Shown here: positions 52,112 to 59,369 of the stretch, in pieces
Layout: the number at the start of each line of letters is the position of its first letter
How positions within the stretch are numbered: the stretch's first letter is position 1
DNA from: CAYTBN01 sp964436045
GTDB taxonomy: Bacteria; Myxococcota_A; UBA796; UBA9615; CAYRNR01
Length of the DNA: 64,000 nt
Direction of reading: 5' to 3'
Assembly: GCA_964436045.1 (NCBI GenBank)
Contig: CAYTBN010000001.1
Location: forward strand, 62,001 to 126,000
Notes under the pieces: model-generated
What the model saw: the letters and a program-made list of their open reading frames with translations, nothing else
What the model was told of the DNA's origin: nothing
Databases searched by the model: none
Made by a program: the position numbers and the translations under genes

Positions 52112-54688
52112 TCAGAACAGGGTCCTCGGTCGATTCCAGGGGGCGGTATCGGCGGGTGGGCGACAGGGGTAGAACACGTAGCGCCGCACCACGACACCCC
52201 GGTACCGCACCTGGTGTGTACCCACGGGTTCACAGCCGGCGTCGGGAGCCTCGTTGAGGGAGACGAACACCACCGCCCTCCCGGGGTCCGCAGGGGGCCA
52301 CAGGTCCCACTGGTTCGGGCGTCCCCGCCCCGGGACGTCCGCGACCCGGGTGGGATCGTCCATCCAGAACGCCAGCGCGGCGGCGTCTTGATAGCGGCTG
52401 GCGAGGATCAGCGTGTCGTCACCCATCGCGTCCGCCGCGGCGTCGGCGGTGAGCGCCAGCTCCCGATAGCCGGCGGTGTCCCGCAGGGGATCGACGGCCG
52501 GGGGGAGAGCGTCGAAGGGCTGGACGAGGTGCACGAGGGCCACGACCGATAACGCCGCCGACGTGCCACCGGCCCACACCAGCAGGCGCCGGGGAGCCGC
52601 CAGGGCGAGTCCGCAGGCCGCCGCCGGGTAGGCCATCGCCGGCCAGTTGGCGGCCGCGGGTGCCGACAGGCTAGCGGCCGCAAAACCCACGAAGATCGGC
52701 GCCGAAAGGGCCGTCCACAGCAGCGCGGGCCCCTCCGCGCGTCCCCGCAGCGTCCGCCACCAGAGCCAGACAGCGGCGCCCAGCCACACCGGTCCGACCA
52801 CGCCCAGCTGGCCAGCGACGAACTCGGCCAGTCGAACCACGGGGTGGCCCGCCTGGGGCTCGATGCCGTGGGCCAGCTCCCAGACGAAGGGTGCCCAACC
52901 GTTGGCCGCGTTCCATGCCAGCCACGGAGCGATCAGGACGGCGGCCAGGACGACCCCCGCGAGCGCGCCCTTCCACGGTGGGTGGCGACCGCGCAGGGCG
53001 AGGAACACCCCCAGGCAGACCGGCGCCGCCGCCATGGTCAGCTTGGACAGCAGGCCCAGGCCGACCGCGGCGCCGAGCCAGAGCCACGGCGCGATCCAGC
53101 GATCCGCGGGAGGCGGCAGCCCGCCCCGGGGCGCCAGCGCCCGGGTCGCCGCGTACAGAAACGCCGCCCAGGCCAGCGACAGCGGCGCGTCCGGCGTGGT
53201 CACCAGGCCACCGAGGGCCGCCAGCGGCGTGGCCAGCAGCAGCCCGGCGGCCAGCGCCGCGCGGCGGGGCGGCAGGTGCTCACGGGCCGTCAGGTAAACG
53301 AGGGCCAGCGCGGCGGCCGAGCAGACCGCGGCAGGCAACCGGATGGCCGCGACGGAGTCTCCCAGCACGCTCCGGCTCGCGGCGATCAGCCATGCCACCA
53401 TCGGCGGCTGGTCGAAGTAACCCCAGGCGAGATCCAGCGACCAGCGCCAGAAGTAAGCCTCGTCCGGGTGCGGCGGTCGGATCAGACCGAGCGCTCCACG
53501 AACGGCCACCAGCAACACCGCGAGGCCAAGCAGCAACCACAGCTCGCGGGGCCCCGGCGGTCGGATCGGTGGCGGGGATGCTCCCAGCGTCTCCCGAACC
53601 GCCGCAGCCGCCCGCGATGCCGCCCCCGGCGGTCCCATCGCCTCGCCAAGACGGTCGAGGCGGGCCCGGGTCTCGCCCCAGGCCTCGTCGTGGCCGAGCC
53701 AGGTCAGCAGCGGGGCCGCCATCGCCCGGGCATCCAGGCGCTGCAAGAACTCCGGTGCCACGGGGGGATTGCCGCGATCGGCGGCGACCAGATTGGAGAG
53801 GGCGATATGGTCCACGCCCCGCACCAGCAACCGGCCGAGGGCGTAGGTCAGCGGATTCACCCGGTAGGCCACGGCGTGGGGTGTGCCACAGAGCGCCGCT
53901 TCGAGGGTCGCCGTGCCCGACGCCACCAGGGCGCAGCGGGCCCTGGCCAGGACCGGAGCCGCAGGTCCGTCGACCACCTCGAGGGGCAGATCGTCGGGTA
54001 CCGGCAGCAGCGCCGGGTCGATGGTCGACGCGCGCACGGTCACAAAACGGGTGTCGGGCGCCGCTTCGAGGACCCGGCGGGCCGTCTCCAGGAAGGGCAC
54101 CCAGTGGGAGCGGACCTCCCCGGTCCGGCTCCCAGGCAGCAACGCCACGACGGGTCCAGGCGGCTCCGCCGGCCGCCGATGGGGCGCCACACGATCGACC
54201 AGCGGGTGGCCGACGTGGGTCACCTTCACCCCTTCGGCCGAGTAGAGCGGGGGTTCGAAGGGCAGCAGGGTCAGCATCCGGTCGACGCGCCGGGCCATGC
54301 TCCGCAGCCGGCCGCGGCGCCAGGCCCACACCTGGGGCGACACGTAGTACACGACCGGGATGCCGGCCGCGGTGGCGTGGGACGCGACCCGGAGGTTGAA
54401 GTCCGGAAAGTCCACGAGCAGCACCAGGTCGATGTCGCCGCGGTCCAGGAGTCGCCGCACCTCGCGCAGCGCCGACAGGTAGCGAGGTAGGCCCTGGACG
54501 ACCTCGGCCAGTCCGACCACCGCCAGCTCGCGGGCGTGGACCCTCAGCTCCACGCCCGCGGCGGCCAGGGCGTCGCCCCCGATGCCCACGGCGTCCACCG
54601 GCCCCAGCTCCCGCAACAGCTCCGCGGCGAGCAGATCCCCGCTCTCCTCACCCGCGCAGATCAGGATCCGGGGTTCGACCGTGTTCAT
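52112..54688 (-). CDS. lpxB: Lipid-A-disaccharide synthase fused to a PMT/ArnT-type glycosyltransferase
   Basis: One continuous 858-codon frame with two parts. Residues 1 to about 368 are a complete LpxB (GT19): ILICAGEESGDLLAAEL, VDFPDFNLR (93-100), YYVSPQVWAWRRGR, LLPGSRTGEV (183-192), SGTATLEAALCGTP (257-270). It joins UDP-2,3-diacylglucosamine and lipid X. A Pro-rich linker (about 369-381) leads to a polytopic GT-C domain (382-858) with PHPDEAYFWRW (407-416) and WGYFDQPPMVAWLI (422-435), the PMT_2/ArnT hallmark, and about ten helices. The second part would use a polyprenyl-phosphate sugar on the periplasmic side. The target may be lipid A itself (inference). The ATG is 75 bases from the Gfo/Idh stop. 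Confidence 0.9.
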   Translation of the reverse strand: MNTVEPRILICAGEESGDLLAAELLRELGPVDAVGIGGDALAAAGVELRVHARELAVVGLAEVVQGLPRYLSALREVRRLLDRGDIDLVLLVDFPDFNLRVASHATAAGIPVVYYVSPQVWAWRRGRLRSMARRVDRMLTLLPFEPPLYSAEGVKVTHVGHPLVDRVAPHRRPAEPPGPVVALLPGSRTGEVRSHWVPFLETARRVLEAAPDTRFVTVRASTIDPALLPVPDDLPLEVVDGPAAPVLARARCALVASGTATLEAALCGTPHAVAYRVNPLTYALGRLLVRGVDHIALSNLVAADRGNPPVAPEFLQRLDARAMAAPLLTWLGHDEAWGETRARLDRLGEAMGPPGAASRAAAAVRETLGASPPPIRPPGPRELWLLLGLAVLLVAVRGALGLIRPPHPDEAYFWRWSLDLAWGYFDQPPMVAWLIAASRSVLGDSVAAIRLPAAVCSAAALALVYLTAREHLPPRRAALAAGLLLATPLAALGGLVTTPDAPLSLAWAAFLYAATRALAPRGGLPPPADRWIAPWLWLGAAVGLGLLSKLTMAAAPVCLGVFLALRGRHPPWKGALAGVVLAAVLIAPWLAWNAANGWAPFVWELAHGIEPQAGHPVVRLAEFVAGQLGVVGPVWLGAAVWLWWRTLRGRAEGPALLWTALSAPIFVGFAAASLSAPAAANWPAMAYPAAACGLALAAPRRLLVWAGGTSAALSVVALVHLVQPFDALPPAVDPLRDTAGYRELALTADAAADAMGDDTLILASRYQDAAALAFWMDDPTRVADVPGRGRPNQWDLWPPADPGRAVVFVSLNEAPDAGCEPVGTHQVRYRGVVVRRYVFYPCRPPADTAPWNRPRTLF

Positions 54689-54763
54689 CCGGGACCTTCT
54701 GCGACCATCTGCGGTTCCCCTCAGTCCCTTGCCGCCGCCCCACGGTCCGTGTGGGGGGTGGGC

Positions 54764-55708
54764 CTAGCGCCAGCGATCGAGGCCGCGTTCGATGTCGGCG
54801 GAGATGCGGAAGGCCAGCCTGAGGGCCTCCACTGCCCGGGTCAGGTCGGGGTCGGGCTCGTCGGCCCGGACCCGATCCAGGAACGCCGTCTGCTGCCTCC
54901 CGACCGCATCGCGCTCTCCGACCGCGAGCGGGAGCATGGCCAGCGGCGTGTCCTGTTCCCGGACCACCCGGTGGCCGGAGCGGGCCAGCAGGTCGATGGA
55001 GTGATATCCGTCCGGCCCGAACGTGCGCAAGCTGCGGACGGCCTTGGGCGAGACCCGGCTCGCCGCCAACACGGCCACCGCGCCACCGCCGAATTCCAGC
55101 CGGACGTGAGCCATGTCCGGTCGGTCGGTCATCACCGGGGCGCCCACCGCGCGCAGGTCCGTCACCGCACCATCCACCAGCCCCAGCACCAGGTCCAGGT
55201 CGTGGATCATCAGGTCCAGGCTGACATCGATGTCCAGGCTCCGGGCCGAGAACGGGGCCAGCCGTTCGGCCTGGATGAACAGCGGCCGCCCCAGGGTCTC
55301 GCGGGCGGCCTCGAAGGCGGGGTTGTGGCGCTCGACCATCGCGACGTGCAGCCGGTTGACGGAGCGTCGCCCCACCGACAGCAGCTCGTCGGCGTCGTGG
55401 AGCGTGGATGCCAGCGGCTTCTCGACCAGTACCGGGAGGCCACGACGCAACAACGGCCCGGCGACGGGGGCGTGGGCGGTGGTGGTCACCGCGACGATGG
55501 CTGCGTCCAGGTCGTCCGGGAGGTCTTCGATCCCCGTCGCGATCTGGGCCGTTCCGCCGAGGTCGGCGGCCAGCGCCGCGGCTCGCCCGGGATCGATGTC
55601 GAGGACGGCGGCGAGCTCGGCGTCGGGTCGAGCTGCCAGGCAGCGGGCATGGACCCGACCCCAGCGGCCGGCCCCGGCGATCAACACCCTCAACGGGGAT
55701 CCGGCCAC
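54764..55708 (-). CDS. Gfo/Idh/MocA-family oxidoreductase in the lpx operon
   Basis: A 314-residue NAD(P)-dependent oxidoreductase. The Rossmann start is RVLIAGAGRWGRVHARCLAARPDAELAAVLD, VEKPLASTLHDADEL contains the conserved EKP, and NPAFEAARETLG and DLMIHDLDLVLGLV match the C-terminal domain (catalytic His in IHD). Position between lpxA and lpxB is shared with GnnA, which oxidises UDP-GlcNAc for 3-amino lipid A, and with deltaproteobacterial operons. The matching aminotransferase GnnB is absent here. GTG 55708 lies eight bases after the lpxA stop. Confidence 0.85.
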   Translation of the reverse strand: MAGSPLRVLIAGAGRWGRVHARCLAARPDAELAAVLDIDPGRAAALAADLGGTAQIATGIEDLPDDLDAAIVAVTTTAHAPVAGPLLRRGLPVLVEKPLASTLHDADELLSVGRRSVNRLHVAMVERHNPAFEAARETLGRPLFIQAERLAPFSARSLDIDVSLDLMIHDLDLVLGLVDGAVTDLRAVGAPVMTDRPDMAHVRLEFGGGAVAVLAASRVSPKAVRSLRTFGPDGYHSIDLLARSGHRVVREQDTPLAMLPLAVGERDAVGRQQTAFLDRVRADEPDPDLTRAVEALRLAFRISADIERGLDRWR

Positions 55709-55715
55709 GGGCCGC

Positions 55716-56513
55716 TCACTTTCCGACGCAGATGCCGCGGGTGGAGCCTCGCACGAACGTGGCCAGTTCGGCCACCAACGGGTCGTCGCTGTTCTGCTCG
55801 AGGGTGGTGACCCGCTCGAGCATGACCCCGCCGCGACGGAACAGCTCCCGGTAGGCGTCCTTGAGGGCGGTGCGGGATGTCACGGACACCCCGGCGCGAC
55901 GCAGACCGACCACGTTGAGGCCCACCAGCCGGGCCCGGTCGCCCTGGACGATGGTGAACGGGGGCACATCCTTGTCGGCCATCGAGCCGGCGGCGATCAT
56001 CGCCAGGCGGCCCACGTGGACGAACTGGTGGACCCCCACCAGCGCGGCCACGATCGCCTCGGACGCCACGTGCACGTGGCCGCCGAGCTGCGCGGAGTTG
56101 GCCAGCACGGCGCCATCGTCGAGCGTGCAGTCGTGGGCCACATGGGTGTAGTGCATCAGCAGGCAGCCGTCGCCGATCCGGGTGACGCGGCCCCCGTGCT
56201 CGGTGCCCCGGTTCACGGTGCAGAAGGAACGGAAATCGTTGCCCTCTCCCACCAGCAATCGGGTGTCCCCGCCCAGGTACTTGAGATCCTGGGGATCGCC
56301 CCCCAGGTGACACATGGCACCGATGCTGTTGCCAGGCCCAAATACCGACGGGCCCTCGAGCACCGCGTTGGCGCCCACGGTGCAGCCGTCGCCCAGCACG
56401 ACATCCGGACCGACGAACGCTCCGGGGCCGATGGTCACGACCTCACCCAGCTCCGCCTTGCGATCGACGGTGGCTGTGGGATGGATCCCCGGGAACTGCG
56501 GCGTGTCCCTCAC
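55716..56513 (-). CDS. lpxA: UDP-N-acetylglucosamine acyltransferase
   Basis: First step of lipid A synthesis, 3-O-acylation of UDP-GlcNAc (or its 3-amino analogue). A left-handed beta helix of hexapeptide repeats begins at about residue 9 (IHPTATVDRKAELGEVVTIGPGAFVG). The catalytic His lies in LMHYTHVAHDCTL, and GVHQFVHVG is the later conserved loop. The C-terminal helical domain starts at about 190. At 265 residues it is normal. GTG 56513 overlaps the fabZ stop; the longer open frame upstream is antisense-free but lacks family character. Confidence 0.95.
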   Translation of the reverse strand: MRDTPQFPGIHPTATVDRKAELGEVVTIGPGAFVGPDVVLGDGCTVGANAVLEGPSVFGPGNSIGAMCHLGGDPQDLKYLGGDTRLLVGEGNDFRSFCTVNRGTEHGGRVTRIGDGCLLMHYTHVAHDCTLDDGAVLANSAQLGGHVHVASEAIVAALVGVHQFVHVGRLAMIAAGSMADKDVPPFTIVQGDRARLVGLNVVGLRRAGVSVTSRTALKDAYRELFRRGGVMLERVTTLEQNSDDPLVAELATFVRGSTRGICVGK

Positions 56514-56956
56514 GGCGTGTTCTCCTTGCGGGTGAACGTGGCCAGAAGCACCGCCTCGGCGGCCTTCTCGCCGTCCACCGTCGCCAGCCCCTTGACCCGC
56601 CAGACGTCTCCCCGGGACTGGACGAGCGTGACCTCCAGCCGTAGCTGATCGCCGGGCACGACGGGCCGCCGAAAGCGTACCTTGTCCAGTCCCATCAACA
56701 GCACCCCACCGCCGTCGCGGTACTCTTCGCGGGATTCGTAACCCAGCATCGCAGCGGTCTGCGCCAGCGCCTCGACCACCAGCACACCGGGCATGACCGG
56801 ATGGCCAGGGAAGTGACCGGCGAAGTAGGGCTCGTTGGCCGACACGTTCTTGATCCCGACGGCTCGTTCCCCGGGTTCGAGCTCCAGGATCCTGTCGACC
56901 ATCAGGAAGGGGTAGCGATGGGGCAGCGCCTGCTGGATGCGTTCCACGTCGATCAT
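56510..56956 (-). CDS. fabZ: 3-hydroxyacyl-[ACP] dehydratase FabZ
   Basis: Dehydrates 3-hydroxyacyl-ACP in fatty acid elongation and so competes with LpxA/LpxD for substrate. The hot-dog-fold signature is LPHRYPFLMVDRI, then the catalytic GHFPGHPVMPGVLVVEALAQTAA (His and Glu) and KVRFRRPVVPGD. At 148 residues it is full length. ATG 56956 follows TTTGGGGGA; TTG 56968 is an alternative. It overlaps lpxA. Confidence 0.95.
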   Translation of the reverse strand: MIDVERIQQALPHRYPFLMVDRILELEPGERAVGIKNVSANEPYFAGHFPGHPVMPGVLVVEALAQTAAMLGYESREEYRDGGGVLLMGLDKVRFRRPVVPGDQLRLEVTLVQSRGDVWRVKGLATVDGEKAAEAVLLATFTRKENTP

Positions 56957-57040
56957 CGAGTCCCCCAAAGCGGGTTCGGGACACTATAGCTGTCCGGACT
57001 GTTCAGCAGAACTCGGATGATGGGCAGAAGTCCGCGTTCA

Positions 57041-58096
57041 TCAGCGATTACTTCCTTCTTCCCCGCCATTCTTCATGTTCTGCTTGAGTTCTGCGAGTTC
57101 GCGTTCGAGGGTGCGGACGCGTTTGAGGAGATCGGGGAGGCGGGGGAAGGCGGTGACCGATCGGCGCCAGCCACCGTGATCGAAGGCCGGGGCACCGGAG
57201 ACCGTGGCGCCTGCCGGGACGTCGCCGCGCACGCCCGAACCGGCGCCCACGCGGGCGCCGTCGCCGATGGTCAGGTGTCCCACCAGGCCCACCTGGCCGC
57301 CGAGCTGGACGCCCTCCCCGACCCGGGTCGAGCCGGCGATCCCCGACTGCGCGACGATCACCGAGCCAGCGCCGATGACCACGTTGTGTCCCAGCTGGAC
57401 CTGGTTGTCGAGCTTGCTGCCGCGGCCCACCCGGGTCTCGCCCAGGGTCGCCCTGTCGACGGTGCAGCCCGCGCCGACGTCGACCTCGTCCTCCAGCACG
57501 ACCACGCCCACCTGGGGGATGCTCTGCCACCCATCGGCCGTTGGTGCGTAGCCGAACCCGGGGGAGCCGATCACGGAACCGGGGCCGATCCGGCAGCGGG
57601 CGCCGACCCGGGTGCCCGCGATCACCACCGCCGCGGCCCCGATCCGGCTGTCCGGTCCGACGACGACCTCCTCGCCGATGACAGCGTTGGCGTCGACCAC
57701 GACCCCCGCGCCCAGGACCGCACCCGCCAGGACCGCCGCGCCAGGACCGACCGTCGCGGTACCGTCCACCTCCGCGCCCGGGTCGACCCAGGCCGCGGTG
57801 TGAACGCCCGGACTCGGCACGGGTTCGGGATAGAACAGGCCCATCAGGACGGCGAACGCGCCGTAGGGATCGTCGTGGGTCAGCAGCGCGGTCCCCGACG
57901 GGACCGTTGTGCCGGCCGGAGCCAGCACTGCCCCCGCGCGGCTGGATGCCAGCTGGGGCCGGTAGCGTGGGTTGGCGAGGAAGGAGATCTGGTCTGGACC
58001 GGCGGCCTCCAGGGGCGCGAGGCCCCGGATCGGCAGTCCGCGGTCACCGGTGACGATGGCGCCGACCAGGTCGGCGAGGCTGCCCAGGTCGCGCAC
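57041..58096 (-). CDS. lpxD: UDP-3-O-acylglucosamine N-acyltransferase
   Basis: Adds the N-linked hydroxyacyl chain in the third step of lipid A synthesis. The N-terminal uridine-binding domain (about 1-100) contains ISFLANPRYRPQL. A long hexapeptide-repeat helix has the conserved IGSPGFGYAPTADGW and KLDNQVQLGHNVVIG (catalytic His). The C-terminus is a short coil (LLKRVRTLERELAELKQ). At 351 residues it is normal. GTG 58096 starts three bases after the skp stop. Confidence 0.95.
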   Translation of the reverse strand: MRDLGSLADLVGAIVTGDRGLPIRGLAPLEAAGPDQISFLANPRYRPQLASSRAGAVLAPAGTTVPSGTALLTHDDPYGAFAVLMGLFYPEPVPSPGVHTAAWVDPGAEVDGTATVGPGAAVLAGAVLGAGVVVDANAVIGEEVVVGPDSRIGAAAVVIAGTRVGARCRIGPGSVIGSPGFGYAPTADGWQSIPQVGVVVLEDEVDVGAGCTVDRATLGETRVGRGSKLDNQVQLGHNVVIGAGSVIVAQSGIAGSTRVGEGVQLGGQVGLVGHLTIGDGARVGAGSGVRGDVPAGATVSGAPAFDHGGWRRSVTAFPRLPDLLKRVRTLERELAELKQNMKNGGEEGSNR

Positions 58097-58099
58097 GCG

Positions 58100-58609
58100 C
58101 TACTTCGTGGCGTTGTAGCGGGTGACCACCTTCTGGGTCAGGTCCATCTCCGGGGTGAAGGAGTAGACCACCGCCGCGTCGACGATCAGGTCCCAGCCAT
58201 CCTCCTGGGCGACGCCTTTGCAGACCCGCTCCATCTTCTCGAGGATGTCGCCGAACAGCTGCTGGTTCAGCGCCATGATCTCCTGCTCTTTTTCGTAGAC
58301 GTACATCTGGCCTTCCATCGCCAGGTTGTACAGCTCCTGCTCCTGGGCAGCCAGCGCGTCCGGGAGCAGCATGCCCGCCTGGGCCTCCAGCTGCTCCTGG
58401 CGCTGGGTCATTTCACTCTGGCGGTGCTCCCGCTCGTTCAGGTACTCGTCCCGCTTGGCCTCCAGTGTCGTGCGGGCCCGGCGCCCTTCCTCGACCTCGT
58501 ACATGGCGGTCTCCATGTCCACCACGCCGATACGCAGTTGCTGGGCGAGCGCCGGGGTCGCCGAGGCGGCCAGCGTGATGATCGTGATAAGCAGCAGGTT
58601 CTTTCTCAT
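58100..58609 (-). CDS. skp: Periplasmic chaperone Skp/OmpH
   Basis: A 169-residue secreted protein. The signal peptide is KNLLLITIITLAASATPALA (cleaved before QQ). The mature part starts with IGVVDMETAMYEVEEGRRA, the typical Skp N-terminal strand, followed by a long charged coiled coil with Gln/Glu (about 45-120) and a final strand (WDLIVDAAVVYSFTPEMDLTQKVV). It carries unfolded outer-membrane proteins to BAM. GGAGA precedes ATG 58609. The bamA-skp-lpxD order is the classical one, with one extra gene here. Confidence 0.88.
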   Translation of the reverse strand: MRKNLLLITIITLAASATPALAQQLRIGVVDMETAMYEVEEGRRARTTLEAKRDEYLNEREHRQSEMTQRQEQLEAQAGMLLPDALAAQEQELYNLAMEGQMYVYEKEQEIMALNQQLFGDILEKMERVCKGVAQEDGWDLIVDAAVVYSFTPEMDLTQKVVTRYNATK

Positions 58610-58660
58610 GGGTTCCATCTCCGCGTCAGGTTGGGTCGCATTAACCCAATGGACGTTCGA

Positions 58661-58675
58661 AATCAAATTTTGATT
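58661..58675. repeat. AT-rich palindrome before skp
   Basis: AATCAAATTTTGATT: two perfect 7-base arms around one central base, in the intergenic gap between the unknown secreted protein and skp. TTGATT within it followed by TTAATG 16 bases later on the minus strand might be a weak promoter. It could also be a regulator-binding dyad. Confidence 0.5.
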
Positions 58676-58688
58676 CCCGCCGTTGCCC

Positions 58689-59369
58689 TCAATCGTCGGC
58701 GATCACGGCCTTTCGCATCCTTCGCAGCGCGCCGTTGGTGGCCCGGTAGAACGACTTCGCCCGGACCGGCTTGGCCTGGACCTCCGGCACCTCGACGGTG
58801 AACAACGCGTCGCGTGTCAACAGCGGTTCGCCGGTGTGGGCATCGTAGATCACGAGCTGCAGGTCCAGGTCCAGTTCGATGAGGTGCACCATGTAGACGC
58901 GGCCATCCCGCGACCACTTGGCCTGCTCGCGCACGTCGTAGGCGAACTCGGCATAACGGAACACCGCCAGATAGTCGGTGTCCGCGGGTACGGCGGGGAG
59001 GACCGCCAGCTTGGCCGGTAAATTCCCGTCCGGGTCCTCGGTGGCCACACCCCGCCAGAAGTCCTCGTCCCTCTCGGCCAGGGTGACGGTCCAGCGGGTC
59101 GGCCGCCCGCTGAACAGTGCGGCTGCCCTCTCGCCGAACAGGTCGAAGTAGCCGTGGGTGTCGTAGCCCGCCAACGGGTTGTGCTTCATCGAGGCGCGTT
59201 TGTCTTCACTGCGTATGTGGACGGCACCGGGGGCGACGATGACCACGTCGGCGCCCCGAAGCGCGCGCGCCAGCTCGTCTGCCCCCCTCGCCGCCCTCGG
59301 TCCGGCGAGGGTGACCAGCAGCAGCGCCAGCAGCGCAAGGCTAGAAGAACGAGCCGATGGTGAACTCAA
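58689..59369 (-). CDS. Unknown secreted protein between bamA and skp
   Basis: A 226-residue protein with a signal peptide (SSLALLALLLVTLAGPRAARG), exported and probably periplasmic; there is no lipobox Cys. The mature part is alpha/beta with several Asp/Tyr/Trp-rich strands (THGYFDLFGERAAALF, RWTVTLAERDEDFWRG, VHLIELDLDLQLVIYDA), ending basic (TNGALRRMRKAVI). I recognise no family. The only signal-peptide-preserving start is TTG 59369, inside the last 29 bases of bamA, so it is co-translated with BamA and may serve outer-membrane assembly. Confidence 0.6.
   Translation of the reverse strand: MSSPSARSSSLALLALLLVTLAGPRAARGADELARALRGADVVIVAPGAVHIRSEDKRASMKHNPLAGYDTHGYFDLFGERAAALFSGRPTRWTVTLAERDEDFWRGVATEDPDGNLPAKLAVLPAVPADTDYLAVFRYAEFAYDVREQAKWSRDGRVYMVHLIELDLDLQLVIYDAHTGEPLLTRDALFTVEVPEVQAKPVRAKSFYRATNGALRRMRKAVIADD

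Noticed and set aside
52112..54688. LpxB fusion as a frameshift or stop-loss artefact
   Set aside because: The frame is continuous, the linker is a plausible Pro-rich hinge, and the second domain has no start codon or ribosome binding site of its own near the junction; still worth an assembly check.
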